Positions 42,457 to 51,293 of a DNA stretch of 64,000 nt are shown here, piece by piece. Both the position numbers and the translations under genes were made by a program. A model generated the notes under the pieces. It ran no database searches, was not told the origin of the DNA, and was given only the letters and a program-made list of their open reading frames with translations. Each line of letters starts with the position of its first letter. Position 1 is the first letter of the stretch. Source of the stretch: Dickeya lacustris. Its GTDB lineage: Bacteria > Pseudomonadota > Gammaproteobacteria > Enterobacterales > Enterobacteriaceae. The stretch is taken from contig NZ_CP114280.1 of assembly GCF_029635795.1 (NCBI RefSeq), forward strand, positions 4,216,001 to 4,280,000. Reading direction: 5' to 3'.

Positions 42457-45225
42457 ATGGAATGGCATGACAACGGCCGCCGTCGCTTTATTCAAGGCGG
42501 CACGCTATTGGCGCTGGCGGCACCCTTGCTGGGGCGGTTGCCGCAGGCCGTGGCCGGGCAACGCACCGGTGAGGTGAACCCGCCTGTGAAAGCGGCATTG
42601 CACTGGCTGGACGGGCAAGCCCCGGCAAGCTTTGCGGGCGTGACCTGGGGGATGCCGTGGCCGCAAGGCCAGGTGCCCGCAGGCAGCCAGTTTTTATTGC
42701 ATGAGCGCGGTCAGGCGGAGCGAGGGCTGCAAAGCTGGCCGCTTGCCTACTGGCCGGATGGCTCACTGAAATGGTCGGCTCATGCGTTGGACGGGGCACG
42801 AGCGCCCGCTGATGGCGCAACCGTCAGTGTGAGTGCCACGCCGTTGCCTGCCGCTGCGCCGCTGGTAACGGGTGCCGGGGCAGACTGGCAGATTGACACC
42901 GGCCTGTTGCGTTGTCTTGTGCCCAAAGCCGGTGACGGGCCGCTGGTGCGCGCCGTGTGGCAGGGCGAGCGGCTGGCGCTCAGTGATGGGAGGCTGGTGT
43001 TGCGGGTGCAATCCGGCGATGAGCCCGATGCGCCGCAAACGCAGGCGTTGTTTCAGGGCCGGGCGGTGCAGGTGACGGTGGAGCAGCATGGGCCGCAGCG
43101 CGCGGTTATCGCCCTGCGCGGCAGCCATCACCACCGCGAGCAGGCGGGCGTCACCCGGCTGCCGTTTGTGGTGCGGCTCTATTTTTATGCGCAGTCGGCA
43201 TCGTTTCGCATCGTGCATACCCTGATTTATGACGGCGATGAGCAGCACACGTTTATCAGCGGTGTCGGCATGGCGTTTGATGTTCCGCAGCAAGGCGAGC
43301 TGCACTCTCGCCATGTGCGTTTTACCGGCGCGCAAGGCGGTATTTTTCGTGAAGCGGTGCGCGGCCTCAGCGGGCTTCGGCGCTCGCCGGGCGCGGATGT
43401 GATTCAGGCGCAACGGGACGGTAAAGCCACGCCGCCGATAGCGCAGTGGCCTGCTGCCGTCGGCAAACGGCTCGACGCTATCCCGGCGTTTGGCAGCTAC
43501 CGGCTGACGCAGCACCACCCGGACGGCTTTCAGATTCACAAACGCACGGCCGCCGGGCGCGGCTGGCTGTTGGCCACCAGCGGCCAGCGCGCCTCTGGCA
43601 CGGGCTATCTGGGCTCGCCCGAGGGCGGCGTGGCTTTTGGTATTCGTCATTTTTGGCAGAGTTACCCCGCGTGCCTGGAGATTGAACGGGCGCACACCGC
43701 GCAGGCCACCGTGACGCTGTGGCTGTGGTCACCGTATGCGCAACCGATGGATTTACGCTTCTACCACGACGGCATGGGGCAGACGAGCTACGCACAGCAG
43801 CGTGAAGGGCTGGAGATAACCTACGAGGATTACGAGCCGGGCTTTGGCACGCCGGAAGGCATAGCCCGCACCAGTGAGCTTTTGGTGGATGTGCTGGCGG
43901 CCACGCCGGATGACGCCGCGTTACTGGCGCTGTCGCAGCGTCATCAGCAGCCGCCATTACTGGTGGCCGATGCCCGCTGGCTGCACCAGGCGGGCGCGTT
44001 TGGCCCCAGTTGGTCGCCGCAGGTGGCAGGCAATCCGGCGCAGCAGAAACTCGATGATCAGTTGCGCTGGTATTTTGATGTCTACCACCATGAGGTGGAG
44101 CAGCGTAAGTGGTACGGCTTTTGGGACTTTGGCGATGTGATGCACACCTATGACAGCGATCGCCACGTCTGGCGTTATGACGTGGGCGGTTACGCCTGGG
44201 ATAATTCGGAGCTGAGTACCGATTTGTGGCTGTGGTACTACTTTTTGCGCAGCGGTCGCGCGGAGGTGTTCCGTATGGCTGAAGCGATGACCCGACACAC
44301 TGGCGAAGTGGATGTTCACCATGCCGGGCGCTTTCAGCCGCTCGGCTCACGCCATAACGTGCAGCACTGGGGCGACAGCGCCAAGCAGTTGCGTATCTCG
44401 ACGGTCGCTAACCGGCGCTTTTTGTATTACCTGACGGCGGATGAGCGCATCGGCGAGCTGATGGATGAGCAGGTCGAAGCCTTGCGCCGTCTTGAACAGG
44501 TGGTGCCGGGGCGCAAAATTGGTCAGCAGGCGGCTGTCAGCCCATTGATTAGCCTGAATTTTGGCACTGACTGGGGGGCGGTGGCCGCCGCCTGGCTGAC
44601 CGCCTGGGAGCGGCGTCAGGATGGGGCGATACGCGAGCGGTTGCTCAACAGCATGCAGTCACTGGCGCGACAACCGTATGGCTTTTTCACTGGTGTGGCG
44701 GACATCAACCCCGATAGCGGCGTATTTGCGCCGGTTCAGGGCGGAGAGGCGGTGGTGTCCCACTTAAGTGCGGTGTTCGGGCTGGCGGAGATTTGCGCCG
44801 AACTGCTGCCACTGCTGCCTGACCCGGATTTCACCCGCGCCTGGCTTGATTACTGCCGCTGCTATAACGACCCGTCGGCACTGGCGGCGTTGATGGGGCA
44901 CCCGGTGAAAAAACCGAATCTGATGCAGGGCCATGCGCGCCTCACCGCCTTTGCCGCCTGGTGGCTGCATGACAAAGCACTGGCTCGCCGCGCCTGGCAC
45001 GAGTTTCAGCGCGGCGATGGCGGGATTGCCGAGCCTAATCAACGGGTGCGGCTGGTCAGGCCGCCTGCGGTGTTATCCCCAATCAAAGAAGCGGATATCG
45101 GCTCCTCGATTGACCGTAGCTCTGGCAGCACCGAGGTGGCGAATTTGTCAACCAATGCGGTAGCACAATGGGGATTGACGGCGATAGCGTTGCTGGCGCT
45201 GGTGGCGCCAGCGCAGCCCGGTTAA
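42457..45225 (+). CDS. Tat-exported exo-rhamnogalacturonan lyase-like protein (PcRGLX/YetA type)
   Basis: The 922-residue protein has a twin-arginine signal (NGRRRFIQGGTLLALAAPLL, residues 6-25). The region KAALHWLDGQAPASFAGVTW, then GMPWPQG, resembles the first domain of the PcRGLX/YetA-like exo-rhamnogalacturonan lyases (PL26), followed by a beta-sandwich-rich middle. A helical part near residues 545-750 (KWYGFWDFGDVMHTYDSDR, RYDVGGYAWDNSELSTDLW) would hold the active site. Such enzymes release unsaturated galacturonosyl-rhamnose from rhamnogalacturonan ends. I assign it from remembered family patterns, so the domain search is decisive. AAGGAG lies seven bases before ATG 42457, nine bases after the receptor stop, so the two are co-translated. 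Confidence 0.7.
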   Translation: MEWHDNGRRRFIQGGTLLALAAPLLGRLPQAVAGQRTGEVNPPVKAALHWLDGQAPASFAGVTWGMPWPQGQVPAGSQFLLHERGQAERGLQSWPLAYWPDGSLKWSAHALDGARAPADGATVSVSATPLPAAAPLVTGAGADWQIDTGLLRCLVPKAGDGPLVRAVWQGERLALSDGRLVLRVQSGDEPDAPQTQALFQGRAVQVTVEQHGPQRAVIALRGSHHHREQAGVTRLPFVVRLYFYAQSASFRIVHTLIYDGDEQHTFISGVGMAFDVPQQGELHSRHVRFTGAQGGIFREAVRGLSGLRRSPGADVIQAQRDGKATPPIAQWPAAVGKRLDAIPAFGSYRLTQHHPDGFQIHKRTAAGRGWLLATSGQRASGTGYLGSPEGGVAFGIRHFWQSYPACLEIERAHTAQATVTLWLWSPYAQPMDLRFYHDGMGQTSYAQQREGLEITYEDYEPGFGTPEGIARTSELLVDVLAATPDDAALLALSQRHQQPPLLVADARWLHQAGAFGPSWSPQVAGNPAQQKLDDQLRWYFDVYHHEVEQRKWYGFWDFGDVMHTYDSDRHVWRYDVGGYAWDNSELSTDLWLWYYFLRSGRAEVFRMAEAMTRHTGEVDVHHAGRFQPLGSRHNVQHWGDSAKQLRISTVANRRFLYYLTADERIGELMDEQVEALRRLEQVVPGRKIGQQAAVSPLISLNFGTDWGAVAAAWLTAWERRQDGAIRERLLNSMQSLARQPYGFFTGVADINPDSGVFAPVQGGEAVVSHLSAVFGLAEICAELLPLLPDPDFTRAWLDYCRCYNDPSALAALMGHPVKKPNLMQGHARLTAFAAWWLHDKALARRAWHEFQRGDGGIAEPNQRVRLVRPPAVLSPIKEADIGSSIDRSSGSTEVANLSTNAVAQWGLTAIALLALVAPAQPG

Positions 45226-45316
45226 CCACTATTGTGACTGGCCGTGACGCCGCCGGGTGAGACCACACCCGGCGGGCACACCTTGAACCTTCGACAGTAT
45301 TATCAGGACATAACTC

Positions 45317-46048
45317 ATGACGGACACAGCGAATACGCCACCGGCAGTGGTGGCGGCTGCGCGCGCAGACTCGGGCACGGTCAGTGCGCTTGCCACGGCG
45401 GTTGCGCCAGCGGCCATCAACACCCCGAATGCACCACATCAACGCACGCTGCAATGGGGGCAGAGCCCGGATGGACAGCCGCGCACCTGGCGCGTGGAGC
45501 AGGAAGCCCCGGCACGCACCACGGTCGAGGCGCAAGACGACAGACTGACGTTAGACAGCGCCGCCGGGCTCACTGTCTGGCTCGATCAACCGTTATCCGG
45601 CACCTATCGCATTCGCTATGTGCGCGAGGTGGTGGTACAAGGGCAGGCGAATGACCGGCTCTCGGATCTGAACCAGTTCTGGGCAGCGCGCGACCCGGCC
45701 AATAGCGAGCTGTTCACCCGCCACGGCGAGCTCGGCGAATACGATAATTTGTCGCTCTATTACGTCGGCATGGGCGGCAACTGGAATCAAACCACCCGCT
45801 TTCGTTATTACAACGGGCAGGGGGAGCGCCTGTTGCTGGGGGAGTTTACCGATGCCGACCATCTTTTACGTGCCGGGCAGGCATATCGGGTGACGATTGA
45901 GGTCGATAACACCGAGACCCGGTTTTTGATAGATGATCGGCTCTATTTTCGTGCCCACTATGCCGCGCCGCCCGCCAGCGGCTATTTTGGCCTGCGCACT
46001 GTGTTTTCGCGTCAGGTTATCCGTGATTTCAGCGTGACGCCGCTATAG
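45317..46048 (+). CDS. DUF6250-like beta-sandwich protein
   Basis: The 243-residue protein has an Ala/Pro/Thr-rich N-terminus without an obvious signal peptide. A laminin-G/concanavalin-like beta-sandwich follows, with RYVREVVVQGQANDRLSDLN, SLYYVGMGGNWNQTTRFRYY, VTIEVDNTETRFLIDD and GYFGLRTVFSRQ. This pattern matches what I recall of DUF6250 proteins, often found with rhamnogalacturonan-degrading enzymes. A carbohydrate-binding or lyase-assisting role is inferred. It follows the lyase-like gene by 91 bp and converges on the LysR gene, overlapping its end by six bases. Confidence 0.6.
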   Translation: MTDTANTPPAVVAAARADSGTVSALATAVAPAAINTPNAPHQRTLQWGQSPDGQPRTWRVEQEAPARTTVEAQDDRLTLDSAAGLTVWLDQPLSGTYRIRYVREVVVQGQANDRLSDLNQFWAARDPANSELFTRHGELGEYDNLSLYYVGMGGNWNQTTRFRYYNGQGERLLLGEFTDADHLLRAGQAYRVTIEVDNTETRFLIDDRLYFRAHYAAPPASGYFGLRTVFSRQVIRDFSVTPL

Positions 46049-47011
46049 ATCCGCAGGCGGATACGGGCTGTGAGGGGTGAGATGCGCCGGTATCGGTTCG
46101 GCATGCAGGGCGCGGTCAACGTCCAGAAACATGCTAATCAGCCGCTGCGCCAGCCAGGACAGGCGGGCGTCTGCACGGCTGACGATGCCGTAGTGGGTAT
46201 AAAATGCCTGCGCCTCATCATCCAGCCCGGTGATTTTCAGCATATGAATACCGCTGGGTGGCCGGTGGGCGGGGCCATGGTGGTGATTGGTGGTGCCGAT
46301 GGCATCGGAGTGGCGAATCACATCCAGCAGGCTATAGCCGTTTTCGCACTCGATACTCGGGCGAATATCCTGCTGGCCGCTCAAACGCACCAGCGCCTGA
46401 CGCAGGTTCGGCGGGCGCACGGTGGCGGCCAGCGGGTAACTGAATAGCTGCTCGACGCTGATTTCATCAAGTTCTGCCAGTGGGTGCCCCTCACGGCAGC
46501 AAAACCCCCAGCGGTGCTGGCTTAACGGGTGTACGCTGTAGCGGGCATCGAGCTCGAAATGGCGGGTATCAGCAACGATAAACGCCAGTTCTTCAGCCAT
46601 CAGCCGTTGGCCCAGCGCCTGCCAGTTATCGACCCGAAACACCAGCCGCACTTTGGGATAGTGGCGGGAAAAAGCCCCGATAACCTGCGGCATCAGCCAG
46701 GCGGCCGGGGCCGGGCCACAGCCGAAATGCACTTCACCGCTCTCTTTTTCACTGAACTGTGCGATATCGTGCGCGAGCGCCTGGGCATGCTGGGTGAGAC
46801 GGCGCGCATGTTCGAGTACCAATAACCCCTTTTTGGTGGGTTCCAGATGGTTGTTGCGGTCAATCAGCCTGGCCCCGACCCCCTGCTCCAGCGATTGGAT
46901 GCTGCGACTAAAGGCCGACTGGGACAGGTTCATTGCCTGAGCGGCTGCGGTGAAATTGCGGTGCTCGATGAGCGCAATGAAATGGCGTAACTGGCGTAGG
47001 TCGATATTCAT
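46043..47011 (-). CDS. LysR-family regulator closing the TonB/lyase locus
   Basis: The 322-residue protein starts with the LysR HTH (LRQLRHFIALIEHRNFTAAA, then QAMNLSQSAFSRSIQSLEQG). An effector-binding domain follows, ending in a Pro/His-rich tail. Convergence with and 6-bp overlap of the DUF6250-like gene ties it to the locus. It may activate the tonB or receptor operons across 38246-38879, although LysR genes more often lie beside their target promoter. Its inducer is unknown. Confidence 0.87.
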   Translation of the reverse strand: MNIDLRQLRHFIALIEHRNFTAAAQAMNLSQSAFSRSIQSLEQGVGARLIDRNNHLEPTKKGLLVLEHARRLTQHAQALAHDIAQFSEKESGEVHFGCGPAPAAWLMPQVIGAFSRHYPKVRLVFRVDNWQALGQRLMAEELAFIVADTRHFELDARYSVHPLSQHRWGFCCREGHPLAELDEISVEQLFSYPLAATVRPPNLRQALVRLSGQQDIRPSIECENGYSLLDVIRHSDAIGTTNHHHGPAHRPPSGIHMLKITGLDDEAQAFYTHYGIVSRADARLSWLAQRLISMFLDVDRALHAEPIPAHLTPHSPYPPADL

Positions 47012-47220
47012 TATCAGGGCGCACGGCGTGCAGGCGAGTCAACATAGCCGCAGGCTAGCAGCCCCGGATAGCGCACAGCCAATAACCAATCGGGCGTATT
47101 TATTTCAGAAGGTTATAACAACACGGGGTTATAACAACATAGACGGGGAAGACGCCGCGAGGCGCACTCTTGCAGAACCCCCTTCCCGCATGCGGGACAG
47201 GCGAGAAGGGGCGGCGTCAA
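47012..47220. repeat. Gap with GGTTATAACAACA direct repeat and inverted repeat
   Basis: GGTTATAACAACA occurs twice, at 47111-47123 and 47127-47139, period 16. GACGCCGC (from about 47151) pairs with GCGGCGTC (to about 47218), which may end transcription of the DUF2076 gene. The LysR promoter must lie next to 47012. Confidence 0.5.
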
Positions 47221-48018
47221 TTAGACGTAGGAATCGTCGTCGTCGTAGCTGTCATCGGCTGCGAAATCACTGCCGAAACCGTCATCCTGCGGCGAGTAGC
47301 TGGCGTTCGTCCAGACATTGTTACTGTTATCCGGGCCGTTGAAGGTATCCAGGCTATCGCTGCCAAAATCGCGGAAGCTGTCGTCAACGTCCGGCAACGA
47401 GTTTTCGTTGATAATCGACGTTTCGTTGACGATATTCACAATTTCTTCCGGCTTCGAGTGGTTAAACATGCCGGTTAACATTTCAGCCAGCACCACACCG
47501 CCTGCAACCCCGGCGGCGGTTTGTAACGCACCGCTCATGAAGCCGCCCGCGCGTGACGGCGCTGGCTGGGCATAACCGGGTTGACCATAACCGGGTTGAC
47601 CGTAACCCTGCGCTGGCGGCGGGGTGTAACCCATGGGCTGATTATTATAGCCGGGCTGGCTGAAACCTGACGGCTGACCGTAACCGCCGGTCGGTTGCGC
47701 AGGCTGGGCAGTATTCTGACGCCCGCCGCCAAACAAACCAGACAGAAAGCCGCCGCTGCTCTGCGCTGGCCGCGCAGCGGCTTCCTGTTTCAGGCGGTTT
47801 ATCTCCATTTCCAGCTCTTTGAGGCGTTGATCCATCTGTTTAAGCGCCGCCTCCTGAATAATGATGGATTGCGCCATGTAATAGGGCGCGGCGGGCTGCT
47901 GGCGGAGGTACTCGTTAATCTGTTGTTCAGCCTTGAGATCCCGTGGGCCTGTGCTGGTCTCGGTTGTTTTCAGGCGTTGAAACAGACCATCGATAAGGCG
48001 TTGCTCTTCGGATTGCAT
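47221..48018 (-). CDS. DUF2076 family protein
   Basis: The 265-residue protein starts with the DUF2076 pattern (MQSEEQRLIDGLFQRLK, YYMAQSIIIQEAALKQMDQR). A coiled-coil-like helix follows, then a Gly/Gln/Pro/Tyr-rich low-complexity stretch with QPGYGQPGYGQPGYAQP repeats. A hydrophobic segment (SGALQTAAGVAGGVVLAEML, about 165-185) is next. The tail is very acidic, ending DDSYDDDDSYV. DUF2076 members are described as periplasmic or membrane-associated proteins of unknown function. The Gly/Tyr-rich and acidic tail suggests protein-protein or surface contacts. It is monocistronic and unrelated to its neighbours as far as can be seen. Confidence 0.8.
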   Translation of the reverse strand: MQSEEQRLIDGLFQRLKTTETSTGPRDLKAEQQINEYLRQQPAAPYYMAQSIIIQEAALKQMDQRLKELEMEINRLKQEAAARPAQSSGGFLSGLFGGGRQNTAQPAQPTGGYGQPSGFSQPGYNNQPMGYTPPPAQGYGQPGYGQPGYAQPAPSRAGGFMSGALQTAAGVAGGVVLAEMLTGMFNHSKPEEIVNIVNETSIINENSLPDVDDSFRDFGSDSLDTFNGPDNSNNVWTNASYSPQDDGFGSDFAADDSYDDDDSYV

Positions 48019-48337
48019 AGGATTACCTCAAGAAATAAAAAGTTGTGGATGTTTTATGACATCCTTCGCCGCCATCCTACTGTGTTCATCTGGGGGAATA
48101 CATCGCCGTCAAGTAAAGCTGTTTGTAAGTGTGTTACTAATTATGGCGCGCTATGTTGGTCAGGTAGTTGCACTTTTTTGTCTTACCTTTGCTGTTATTG
48201 ATATTTCACCTGCCAGCCAAAATGGGGATTAATGTCAAAACACGCCACGCCTTGCTCATGATGACCGTAAGACGTTGAAGGGCAAGCGCGCATTCCCGTG
48301 ACGCTGGGGCGTTACGCCCGGATAGTTTTTCCCTGTT
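48019..48337. other. Intergenic region, nothing clear
   Basis: This gap separates the divergent DUF2076 and cysteine-leader/oxygenase transcripts. It should hold both promoters, but no factor-binding site could be assigned by eye. A plus-strand frame ending near 48200 is the antisense shadow of the DUF2076 gene. Confidence 0.4.
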
Positions 48338-48421
48338 GTGAGAAACAAATAGTGAGAAACGAACGGTGAGAAACGAATGGTGAAAAATCTACTGTGAAAA
48401 ACCCATTATGAAAAAGAGGAA
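48338..48421 (+). repeat. 14-bp tandem repeat, six units, ending in a ribosome-binding site
   Basis: Six head-to-tail 14-bp units begin GTGAGAAACAAATA, GTGAGAAACGAACG, GTGAGAAACGAATG, GTGAAAAATCTACT, GTGAAAAACCCATT and ATGAAAAAGAGGAA. The last, most diverged unit supplies the AAGAGGA Shine-Dalgarno of the cysteine-rich leader ORF that starts six bases later. Confidence 0.9.
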
Positions 48422-48426
48422 CGACC

Positions 48427-48549
48427 ATGTCTGACGTGTGCTGTTGCGGTTGCGCTGTGTTGCATCTCCCGATACTGATACCTGGCACTAATGGAGTTCG
48501 CGATGAGTCAAACCGCTACGTTACCTATTCTCGATTTTTCCCTGCTTGA
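48427..48549 (+). CDS. Cysteine-rich leader ORF (40 codons) overlapping the oxygenase start
   Basis: ATG 48427 follows a strong AAGAGGA at six bases. The peptide starts MSDVCCCGCAVLHLPILIP, with four Cys in codons 5-9. The frame continues through the start codon of the oxygenase gene and stops at TGA 48547-48549, 47 bases inside that gene in another frame. Clustered Cys codons just after the start are what a cysteine-sensing leader needs: ribosomes stalling there when charged tRNA-Cys is scarce would change access to the downstream start. The downstream genes look like organosulfur uptake genes. No homologue is known to me, and function is inferred. Confidence 0.5.
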   Translation: MSDVCCCGCAVLHLPILIPGTNGVRDESNRYVTYSRFFPA

Positions 48550-49537
48550 TGGCAGCGCTGCCCAGCGTACCGATTTTCTGCGCCAATTGAATATTGCCGC
48601 CCGTGAAACCGGTTTTTTCTACCTTATCAACCACGGTGTAGACCCGGCGTTACAGCAGCGCGTTCAACACCTGTCGCGCGCATTCTTTGCGTTGCCGGAG
48701 GATGAAAAGCAACGGGTTGCCATGATTCACTCTCCTCATTTTCGCGGCTACAACCGAGCCGGTGCCGAGCGCACCCGCAATCAACCAGACTGGCGTGAGC
48801 AGTTTGATATCGGCGCCGAGCGCGCGCCGCTGCGCTTGTTATCCGGCGACCCGGCGTGGCGACGCTTGCAGGGGCCGAATCTCTGGCCGGCGGCCTTGCC
48901 CGAACTCAAAGAGGCGTTATTGAGCTGGCAGCACACGCTGGCGCAGCTGTCGTTACGGCTGTTGCGCGCCTTTGCGCAATCGCTCGGGCTGCCGCACACC
49001 GCCTTTGATGCACTGTATGGCGATAAACCTAACGAGCACATCAAGCTTATTCGCTACCCCGGGCGCAGCGTGGCAGACCACCAGCAAGGCGTGGGGGCGC
49101 ATAAAGACTCCGGCTTCCTGACGCTGTTATTACAAGATGAACAGTCCGGGTTACAGGTTGAAGTGGAGCCTGAGCACTGGGTGGATGCCCCTCCGCTGGC
49201 CGGATCATTTGTGGTGAATATCGGCGAGTTGCTGGAACTGGCTACCAATGGGTATTTGCGCGCCACCGTACACCGGGTGGTGTCTCCGGCGGTGCATCAG
49301 GAGCGGCTGTCAGTGGCCTTCTTTCTGGGGGCGCGGCTGGATGCCGTGGTGCCGGTATTCCCGCTGTCACCAGAGCTGGCGCAACACGCGCGCGGCCCGG
49401 CCAGCGACCCGGCCAATCCGCTGCTGCGCGAGGTCGGCTGGAACTATCTGAAGGGGCGTTTGCGTTCTCACCCGGAGGTGGCCAAACGCTATTACGGCGA
49501 TGTGCTGAACGTCACGCCACAGGCCGTCAGCGCCTGA
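48503..49537 (+). CDS. Isopenicillin-N-synthase-family Fe(II)/2-oxoglutarate-type oxygenase
   Basis: The 344-residue protein has the DIOX_N domain (LPILDFSLLDG, ARETGFFYLINHGV) and the double-stranded beta-helix. Iron ligands are in GAHKDSGFLTLL (His, Asp) and the distal His in ATVHRVVSP, with Arg in ERLSVAFF as the likely 2-oxoglutarate anchor. ATG 48503 has GGAG at six bases. Substrates in this family vary widely. Followed by a MetQNI-like importer after 41 bp, it may release sulfur or modify an imported sulfur compound. Its start overlaps the cysteine-rich leader frame. Confidence 0.87.
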   Translation: MSQTATLPILDFSLLDGSAAQRTDFLRQLNIAARETGFFYLINHGVDPALQQRVQHLSRAFFALPEDEKQRVAMIHSPHFRGYNRAGAERTRNQPDWREQFDIGAERAPLRLLSGDPAWRRLQGPNLWPAALPELKEALLSWQHTLAQLSLRLLRAFAQSLGLPHTAFDALYGDKPNEHIKLIRYPGRSVADHQQGVGAHKDSGFLTLLLQDEQSGLQVEVEPEHWVDAPPLAGSFVVNIGELLELATNGYLRATVHRVVSPAVHQERLSVAFFLGARLDAVVPVFPLSPELAQHARGPASDPANPLLREVGWNYLKGRLRSHPEVAKRYYGDVLNVTPQAVSA

Positions 49538-49578
49538 GAATTTTTTACGATAAAAAGTCATCATCTAAGGATAATAAT

Positions 49579-50385
49579 ATGAAGAAGAACGCTTTTTTTG
49601 CTCTGACAGCAATGGCGCTGGCCATGGGGTTATCGGTATCCGCTCAGGCGGCTGACGTATTGCGCGTGGCGGCAGACCCGGTGCCGCACGCAGAAATTCT
49701 GGCGCAGATACAAAAATCCGACCCGACGCTGAAACTCAAGGTGGTGGAACTGAGCGGTAACGTTAACGCCAACGAACTGCTCGCCAGCGGCGATGTGGAT
49801 GCCAACTATTTCCAGCATGTGCCCTATTTACGCGATCAGGAAAAAGCATTGGGTAAAAAGTTTGTCGTCGCCGCCACGGTACATATTGAGCCGCTGGGTG
49901 TTTATTCCAAAAAATACAAGTCGCTCAATGAGGTAAAAGAGAACGCCACGGTTGCCGTGCCAAACAACGTCACCAACCTGAGCCGGGCGCTGTATCTGCT
50001 GCAAGACAAAGGGCTTATCAAACTGAAAGCCGGGTATAACGACCCGGCCAAAGATCAGGCCACGCCAAAAGACATCGCCGAAAACCCGAAAAAATTAAAG
50101 ATAACCGAGATTGAAGCCGCGCAGATCCCCCGCTCGCTGGAGGATGTCGATTTGGCGGTGATTAACGGTAATTACGCGCTGGAAGCGGGCCTTGAACCGG
50201 CGCGCGATGCTCTCGGCCTTGAGAGCGCCAGCCATAACCCGTATGCCAACATTTTGGTGACGACCCCGGCGCTGGCCAAAGACCCGCGCATTGTGCAACT
50301 GGCGAAGGATTTGGAGTCGAAGGCGACAGCCGATTTTATTAGCCAGCGCTATAAAGGCTCAGTCATCGCCGTTGCAGGGCAGTAA
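49579..50385 (+). CDS. MetQ/NlpA-family substrate-binding protein without lipobox
   Basis: The 268-residue protein is of the MetQ/NlpA family ([74 protein letters not shown]). Classical MetQ is a lipoprotein. Here the signal ends in SVSAQA-ADV with no lipobox Cys, so it should be a free periplasmic protein. Neighbours are the cognate ATPase (two bases downstream) and permease. The ligand may be methionine, an oxidised or derivatised methionine, or another sulfur compound. The oxygenase upstream favours a non-methionine organosulfur source (inference). Confidence 0.88.
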   Translation: MKKNAFFALTAMALAMGLSVSAQAADVLRVAADPVPHAEILAQIQKSDPTLKLKVVELSGNVNANELLASGDVDANYFQHVPYLRDQEKALGKKFVVAATVHIEPLGVYSKKYKSLNEVKENATVAVPNNVTNLSRALYLLQDKGLIKLKAGYNDPAKDQATPKDIAENPKKLKITEIEAAQIPRSLEDVDLAVINGNYALEAGLEPARDALGLESASHNPYANILVTTPALAKDPRIVQLAKDLESKATADFISQRYKGSVIAVAGQ

Positions 50386-50387
50386 TC

Positions 50388-51293
50388 ATGATCCAGATTG
50401 AACGGCTGGCAAAACGCTACGCCGAGAGTGCCAGCGCAGCACTGGAAGAGGTGTCACTCACCATTCCTACCGGCGCTATCTATGGCATTCTCGGGCGCAG
50501 CGGCGCGGGGAAAAGCACGCTGATCCGCTGCCTGAATTTGCTGGAGCGGCCCACCTCGGGCCGCATTGTGATGGATGGATGTGATATCACCACGCTCTCA
50601 GCGTCGGCGCTGCGCCAGCATCGGCAGCAAACCGGGATGATTTTCCAGCACTTCAATTTGTTACATGCCCGCACGGTGCAAGACAATGTCGCCGTGCCGC
50701 TGGAGATTGCCGGGGTTGCCCGGCATGAGCGAGACGCGCGGGTGGCGGAGTTACTGGCGCTGGTAGGGTTAAGCGAGAAGGCACAGGCTTATCCTTCCCA
50801 GCTTTCGGGCGGTCAAAAACAGCGCGTCGGTATTGCGCGCGCGCTGGCCGCCCGGCCACGCTATCTGTTGTGTGATGAAGCCACCAGCGCGCTTGACCCG
50901 CAAACCACGGCATCGATTCTCGCTTTGTTAAAACAGATTAATCAACAGCTTGGCCTGACAGTGGTGCTGATTACCCATGAGCTGGAGGTGGTGAAAACCC
51001 TGTGTGACCATGCGGCGTTGTTAGAGGCCGGGCGAGTGGTCGAAAGCGGTGAGCTGCGCGTGTTGCTGGCGAACCCGGCGTCGCGTTTGCGTCAGGCATT
51101 GCTGCCTGACCTGGCGGCCGAGCGAGCGTTTTTGCTGCGCCACGGCGTCGAGGTGGCAGGGCTGGCGCAGGCCGAGCTGGCATTGTCGGCATTCACGCAG
51201 GCGGATGCGGCGACGCGTTTGACGGCAACCGGCACGGTCACTGCCGTATCCAGCGCTGTCTCTAAGGGAGCGGGATTATGCAAAGTCGCCTGA
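50388..51293 (+). CDS. MetN-like ABC ATPase, short C-terminus
   Basis: The 301-residue ATPase has Walker [11 protein letters not shown]-loop MIFQHFNLL, signature [15 protein letters not shown] and Walker [14 protein letters not shown]. coli MetN has about 343 residues with a C-terminal regulatory NIL domain that binds methionine and shuts transport. Here the part after the ATPase core is only about 70 residues, Ala-rich, and lacks a clear NIL pattern, so feedback inhibition may be missing. It overlaps the permease start by 16 bases. Confidence 0.87.
   Translation: MIQIERLAKRYAESASAALEEVSLTIPTGAIYGILGRSGAGKSTLIRCLNLLERPTSGRIVMDGCDITTLSASALRQHRQQTGMIFQHFNLLHARTVQDNVAVPLEIAGVARHERDARVAELLALVGLSEKAQAYPSQLSGGQKQRVGIARALAARPRYLLCDEATSALDPQTTASILALLKQINQQLGLTVVLITHELEVVKTLCDHAALLEAGRVVESGELRVLLANPASRLRQALLPDLAAERAFLLRHGVEVAGLAQAELALSAFTQADAATRLTATGTVTAVSSAVSKGAGLCKVA

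Noticed and set aside
48338..48421. CRISPR-like array
   Set aside because: Units are 14 bp with no spacers and are imperfect; there are no cas genes. The same holds for the other short repeats in the window.
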